A stretch of 64,000 nt of DNA, from contig BLAL01000030.1 of assembly GCA_015698045.1 (NCBI GenBank), forward strand, positions 992,001-1,056,000, in the 5' to 3' direction. Below the pieces are notes generated by a model. It was not told the DNA's origin. It saw nothing but the letters and a program-made list of their open reading frames with translations, and made no database searches. The position numbers and the translations under genes were made by a program. Positions within the stretch are counted from its first letter, which is position 1; each line of letters opens with the position of its first letter. The DNA comes from Rhizophagus clarus (lineage: Eukaryota > Glomeromycota > Glomeromycetes > Glomerales > Glomeraceae). Positions 60,872-64,000 of the stretch are shown one piece after another.

Positions 60872-61657
60872 ATGATTCAATCTCGTATATCGTTTAATAG
60901 ACTCTCAACGCAATCAATTTTATCTCAATTTTACGTTAATCGTAAAACAAATATAATCGATTCTTCATTACTTTCTAAAAGATCATTAAGAACAACAAGT
61001 TATCTTCATAATTTACAAAATAATTATGAATCTACTAAAGAAAAAAGTAAAGAAACATTAGGTTCGACACAAGAGAAAACTAAACAAAATGTCAACGAAA
61101 CATATAAATCCGCTAAAGATACATTACAAGATGTAGCTAAAAATTCTCGAAAAGAAGGAGAAGAAGCTATCCAGAGTATCAAAGAAAAAGGAAAGGATAT
61201 TAAGAGTAGCGCGCAGAATACAAAAAGCGAGGGACAAGAAATCATTCAGAGTGCTAGAGAGAAAGGTCAAGAAACCATGCAGGACGCTAGAGAGAAAGGT
61301 CAAGAAACCATGCAGGACGCTAGAGAGAAAGGTCAAGAAACCATGCAGAAAGGTCAAGAAACCATGAAGAATGCGAAAGAGATAGGGCAAGAGACTTTAA
61401 AAAGCACCCAAAATATTTTGAAAAGTAGTATGGAAAAGGCAAGTGAAGCAATGAAAAGCTCTCAAGAGAAAGGGAAAGAATTAAAAGAATCTGGTCAGGA
61501 AATTTTAAATATATTAAAAGAACAAGGTCAAGATGTATTGAAGAAAGCTCAAGATTCCCTAAAGAAAGCACAAGTTAGTGGAAGCGAAACTATTAAAAAT
61601 TTACAAGGAAAAAGACAAGATACTAAGAAAAATGATGATGAATCTCCTAGGATTTAG
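60872..61657 (+). CDS. LEA group 3-like 11-mer repeat protein with probable mitochondrial presequence
   Basis: Single exon, 261 residues. The first 50 residues are Arg/Ser-rich without acidic residues until Asp (IQSRISFNRLSTQ, then SKRSLRTTSYLHN), as in a mitochondrial targeting peptide. The rest is Lys/Glu/Gln-rich and built from 11-residue periods; the clearest are three copies of AREKGQETMQD-type units at about residues 127-160, encoded by near-identical 33-bp DNA repeats (61252-61350). Such 11-mers form amphipathic helices in group 3 LEA and related stress proteins that protect membranes and proteins during drying. Strong candidate for that role, but the assignment rests on pattern, not on a specific family match. 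There is no intron, unlike nearly all neighbours. Confidence 0.75.
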   Translation: MIQSRISFNRLSTQSILSQFYVNRKTNIIDSSLLSKRSLRTTSYLHNLQNNYESTKEKSKETLGSTQEKTKQNVNETYKSAKDTLQDVAKNSRKEGEEAIQSIKEKGKDIKSSAQNTKSEGQEIIQSAREKGQETMQDAREKGQETMQDAREKGQETMQKGQETMKNAKEIGQETLKSTQNILKSSMEKASEAMKSSQEKGKELKESGQEILNILKEQGQDVLKKAQDSLKKAQVSGSETIKNLQGKRQDTKKNDDESPRI

Positions 61658-62665
61658 AGATAGAGAGTTTCTACATTTATAGTTGAATAAACATTATATA
61701 TATTTTCTTGATAAGAAAAGAAATTTTAATAAATGAATTTAGTGACTTGGTTAACTAATAAAATAAAGTTTATTCGCTTTTCACGATAATGAAAATTCTT
61801 TGCACAAAACTACTCTAAAATGCAAATTAAAATCAAATTAACAATAAAATTTTTGACGGTTTAATAATATAAAGTACTAATTAATTATATACGGTTACTC
61901 TTTTTTTCTTTATTCAAAATTTTCGTTACCTTAAAACTAGGGTTGTGATTGGGTTTTATTATTTAAAATTGCGAATTTATATTATAACATTTATTTTCTT
62001 CATTACCTTTAAAAGTTAATTATTATATAAAAAGATGGCTCGTGCTCAACTCCGTACTACGATATTTTTTAAAAACTTTTTATGATATTTTTTTTAGAAT
62101 CTTGATTTAATTAGTTTAAACATCTTTAAAGAATAATTTTATTTTATATTAATTACTAAAAATAATAAATTATTTTGATCTGATTTCTTACTTTTATTTT
62201 TTTAAAAAAAATTATTTCATTTTTTTAGTATTAAATAATTTACAATATTTACTTTTCTTATATATAAAAAAACTTAAATTATACTAAAAAGTTCTAATCC
62301 AAAATAATAAAATTTTATATATAAGAATAGTAATTAAATTTAAATATTTTTTTTAAAATCTATAAAATTATTATAAATTATATAAATCAAAATATATAAT
62401 ATATAGGGATATTTATAGCAAAACAAGGAATTTGATATCAAAAAAAAAAATTTAGATTTATATAACAATTATATATTAATTTGGGTGTTATTATTTGGCA
62501 ATCCTTATTATATGATTATATAAAATTTTTAATTGGCTAATTTTTTTTAACTTAAAAAAAATTTCAAAATTTTATAATACAACTTAATTATTTATATTTA
62601 AAATTTATTTAATAGTTAAAAATTCTGTAATATAACTTAATTATTTATATTTAAATATTTATTTA
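61658..62665. other. AT-rich gene-free DNA
   Basis: Homopolymer-rich sequence with no exon. The first 100 bp are likely the 3' UTR of the LEA-like gene. Confidence 0.5.
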
Positions 62666-62830
62666 TCACCATTTTCAAAATGATGAATGCAGTTATATCT
62701 GAATAAAAAAAAAGAAAACTGAAAACTGGATGAAAACTGAACAAAAGATGGATGAAAACCAGACGAATATTGGTATTCGAATATTCAATCACAAATAAAC
62801 AAACAGCCTACACCATTTTGAAAATGGCGA
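62666..62830. mobile_element. 165-bp MITE with about 28-bp inverted ends and TA flanks
   Basis: The left end tcaccattttcaaaatg and the right end (reverse-complemented) tcgccattttcaaaatg match, and similarity continues inward for about ten more bases. TA lies on both sides (62664-62665 and 62831-62832). This is the form of a Tc1/mariner-derived (Stowaway-like) MITE. The interior has short tggatgaaaac repeats and no coding frame. Confidence 0.7.
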
Positions 62831-62889
62831 TAACAGGTTAAATTGTCCTTTAAAAGTTAATAACTATTTATTTTTAACATATTAGATAA

Positions 62890-64000
62890 CTAGTAATATT
62901 TATTAACAATAATGATAGAAAAAAAACAGTAATGAGAATAATAGTAGAAATAATAATGAAAAATAAAAAAAAAACAATGGGAAATGGTAGAAGATGAAAA
63001 AATATAAAAGAGAAAAGCAGAAAGAAAATAAACAAATAAACAAAAGAGAATTAAAATGAAAAAAAATTGGAAAAGAGAAAATGAAGAAAAAAGTATAAAC
63101 AAAAGGAAAGAGAACAAAATTAAAAAGTAAAAAAAACAAAGATAAAAGAGAATAAAAATAAAGTAAAAAAATAAAAATAAAGTGAAAAGAAACAAAAATA
63201 AGATAAAAAGAAATGAAAATAAGATAAAGAGAAACAAAAATAAGGTGAAGAGAAACAAAAATAAGGTGAAGAGAAACAAAAATAAGGTGAAGAGAAACAA
63301 AAATAAGGTGAAGAGAAACAAAAATAAGGTGAAGAGAAACAAAAATAAGGTGAAGAGAAACAAAAATAAGGTGAAGAGAAACAAAAATAAGGTGAAGAGA
63401 AACAAAAATAAGGTGAAGAGAAACAAAAATAAGGTGAAGAGAAACAAAAATAAGGTGAAGAGAAACAAAATAAGGTGAAGAGAAACAAAAATAAGGTGAA
63501 GAGAAACAAAAATAAGGTGAAGAGAAACAAAAATAAGGTGAAGAGAAACAAAAATAAGGTGAAGAGAAACAAAAATAAGGTGAAGAGAAACAAAAATAAG
63601 GTGAAGAGAAACAAAAATAAGGTGAAGAGAAACAAAAATAAGGTGAAGAGAAACAAAAATAAGGTGAAGAGAAACAAAAATAAGGTGAAGAGAAACAAAA
63701 ATAAGGTGAAGAGAAACAAAAATAAGGTGAAGAGAAACAAAAATAAGGTGAAGAGAAACAAAAATAAGGTGAAGAGAAACAAAAATAAGGTGAAGAGAAA
63801 CAAAAATAAGGTGAAGAGAAACAAAAATAAGGTAAAGAAGAATAATAAAAATAAAGTGAAAATAAATAAAAATAAAGTAAAAAAAAATACAAATAAGGTA
63901 AAGAGAAATAAAAATAAGATAAAGAAGAATAAAAATAAAGTGAAAATAGATGAAAATAAAGTAAAGAGAAACATAAATAAGGTAAAAAAGAACAAAAATA
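62890..64000 (+). repeat. 21-bp minisatellite, about 29 near-identical units plus degenerate flanks
   Basis: From about 63229 to 63838 the unit gtgaagagaaacaaaaataag repeats with almost no variation. One unit near 63466 has lost a single A. Degenerate units extend from about 63120 on the left to the window end on the right. The + strand is purine-rich. Because 21 is a multiple of three, all six frames stay open for long stretches; the + frame would read VKRNKNK repeats. There is no start context, exon signal or neighbour suggesting a gene. Confidence 0.93.

Noticed and set aside
61024-61571. Minus-strand frames of 73-88 codons opposite the LEA-like gene
   Set aside because: They mirror the 11-mer repeat coding strand and carry only its reversed pattern.
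62890-63995. Several long frames (up to 329 codons) on the minus strand
   Set aside because: They are by-products of a 21-bp tandem repeat, whose length is a multiple of three, and consist only of repeated heptads.

Overview
The window is strongly AT-rich, intron-dense nuclear DNA from a fungus. Genes are split by many short introns (GTAAG/GTATG-type donors, T-rich acceptors ending TAG or CAG) and sit in islands separated by AT-rich, repeat-filled DNA. Gene content is fungal: a MIOS/Sea4 orthologue, a LAMMER kinase, a Cys12-like membrane-anchored cysteine synthase and an i-class G-alpha. Base composition, intron style and abundance of Tc1/mariner and hAT relics suggest an early-diverging lineage, most likely an arbuscular mycorrhizal fungus (Rhizophagus-like, Glomeromycotina). 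That assignment is inference, not proven by any marker here.

Layout. 1-9240: repeats and transposon relics (a 230-bp tandem repeat, two copies of a 170-bp terminal-inverted-repeat element, a 1.27-kb TIR element and a complete but mutated Tc1/mariner element at 6245-7543). 9248-21961: a gene island with SDHA (-), NEDD8 (+), SNU13 (-), RLP24 (+), a zinc-cluster/LysM protein (-), a Myb plus C2H2 regulator (-) and a LAMMER kinase (-). 21962-41580: a long gene-poor block holding a decayed hAT transposase gene, a CACTA-like element nested inside it, arrays of repeats carrying splice-site-like signals, a 1.5-kb element with a 3-bp target duplication, and an interstitial telomere-like tract. 41583-61657: a second gene island with MIOS/SEA4 (+), GCLM (+), an unidentified multi-pass membrane protein (+), G-alpha (-), a small unrecognised protein (-), a Tctex-type dynein light chain (+), a cysteine synthase (-), DBP5/DDX19 (+) and an LEA-like 11-mer repeat protein (+). 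61658-64000: AT-rich DNA with a TA-flanked MITE and a 21-bp minisatellite that runs to the end of the window.

The host genes are mostly housekeeping: respiration (SDHA), neddylation (NEDD8), snoRNP/spliceosome and 60S maturation (SNU13 and RLP24, head to head 149 bp apart), TORC1 nutrient signalling (MIOS), glutathione and cysteine metabolism (GCLM, cysteine synthase), heterotrimeric G signalling, dynein and mRNA export (DBP5). The least explained material is the repeat fraction. Several unrelated tandem arrays (677-1620, 26130-26520, 28050-29330, 33810-35110) are built from units that look like intron / micro-exon / intron cassettes, and two transposase relics appear to have been inactivated mainly by changes at tryptophan codons.
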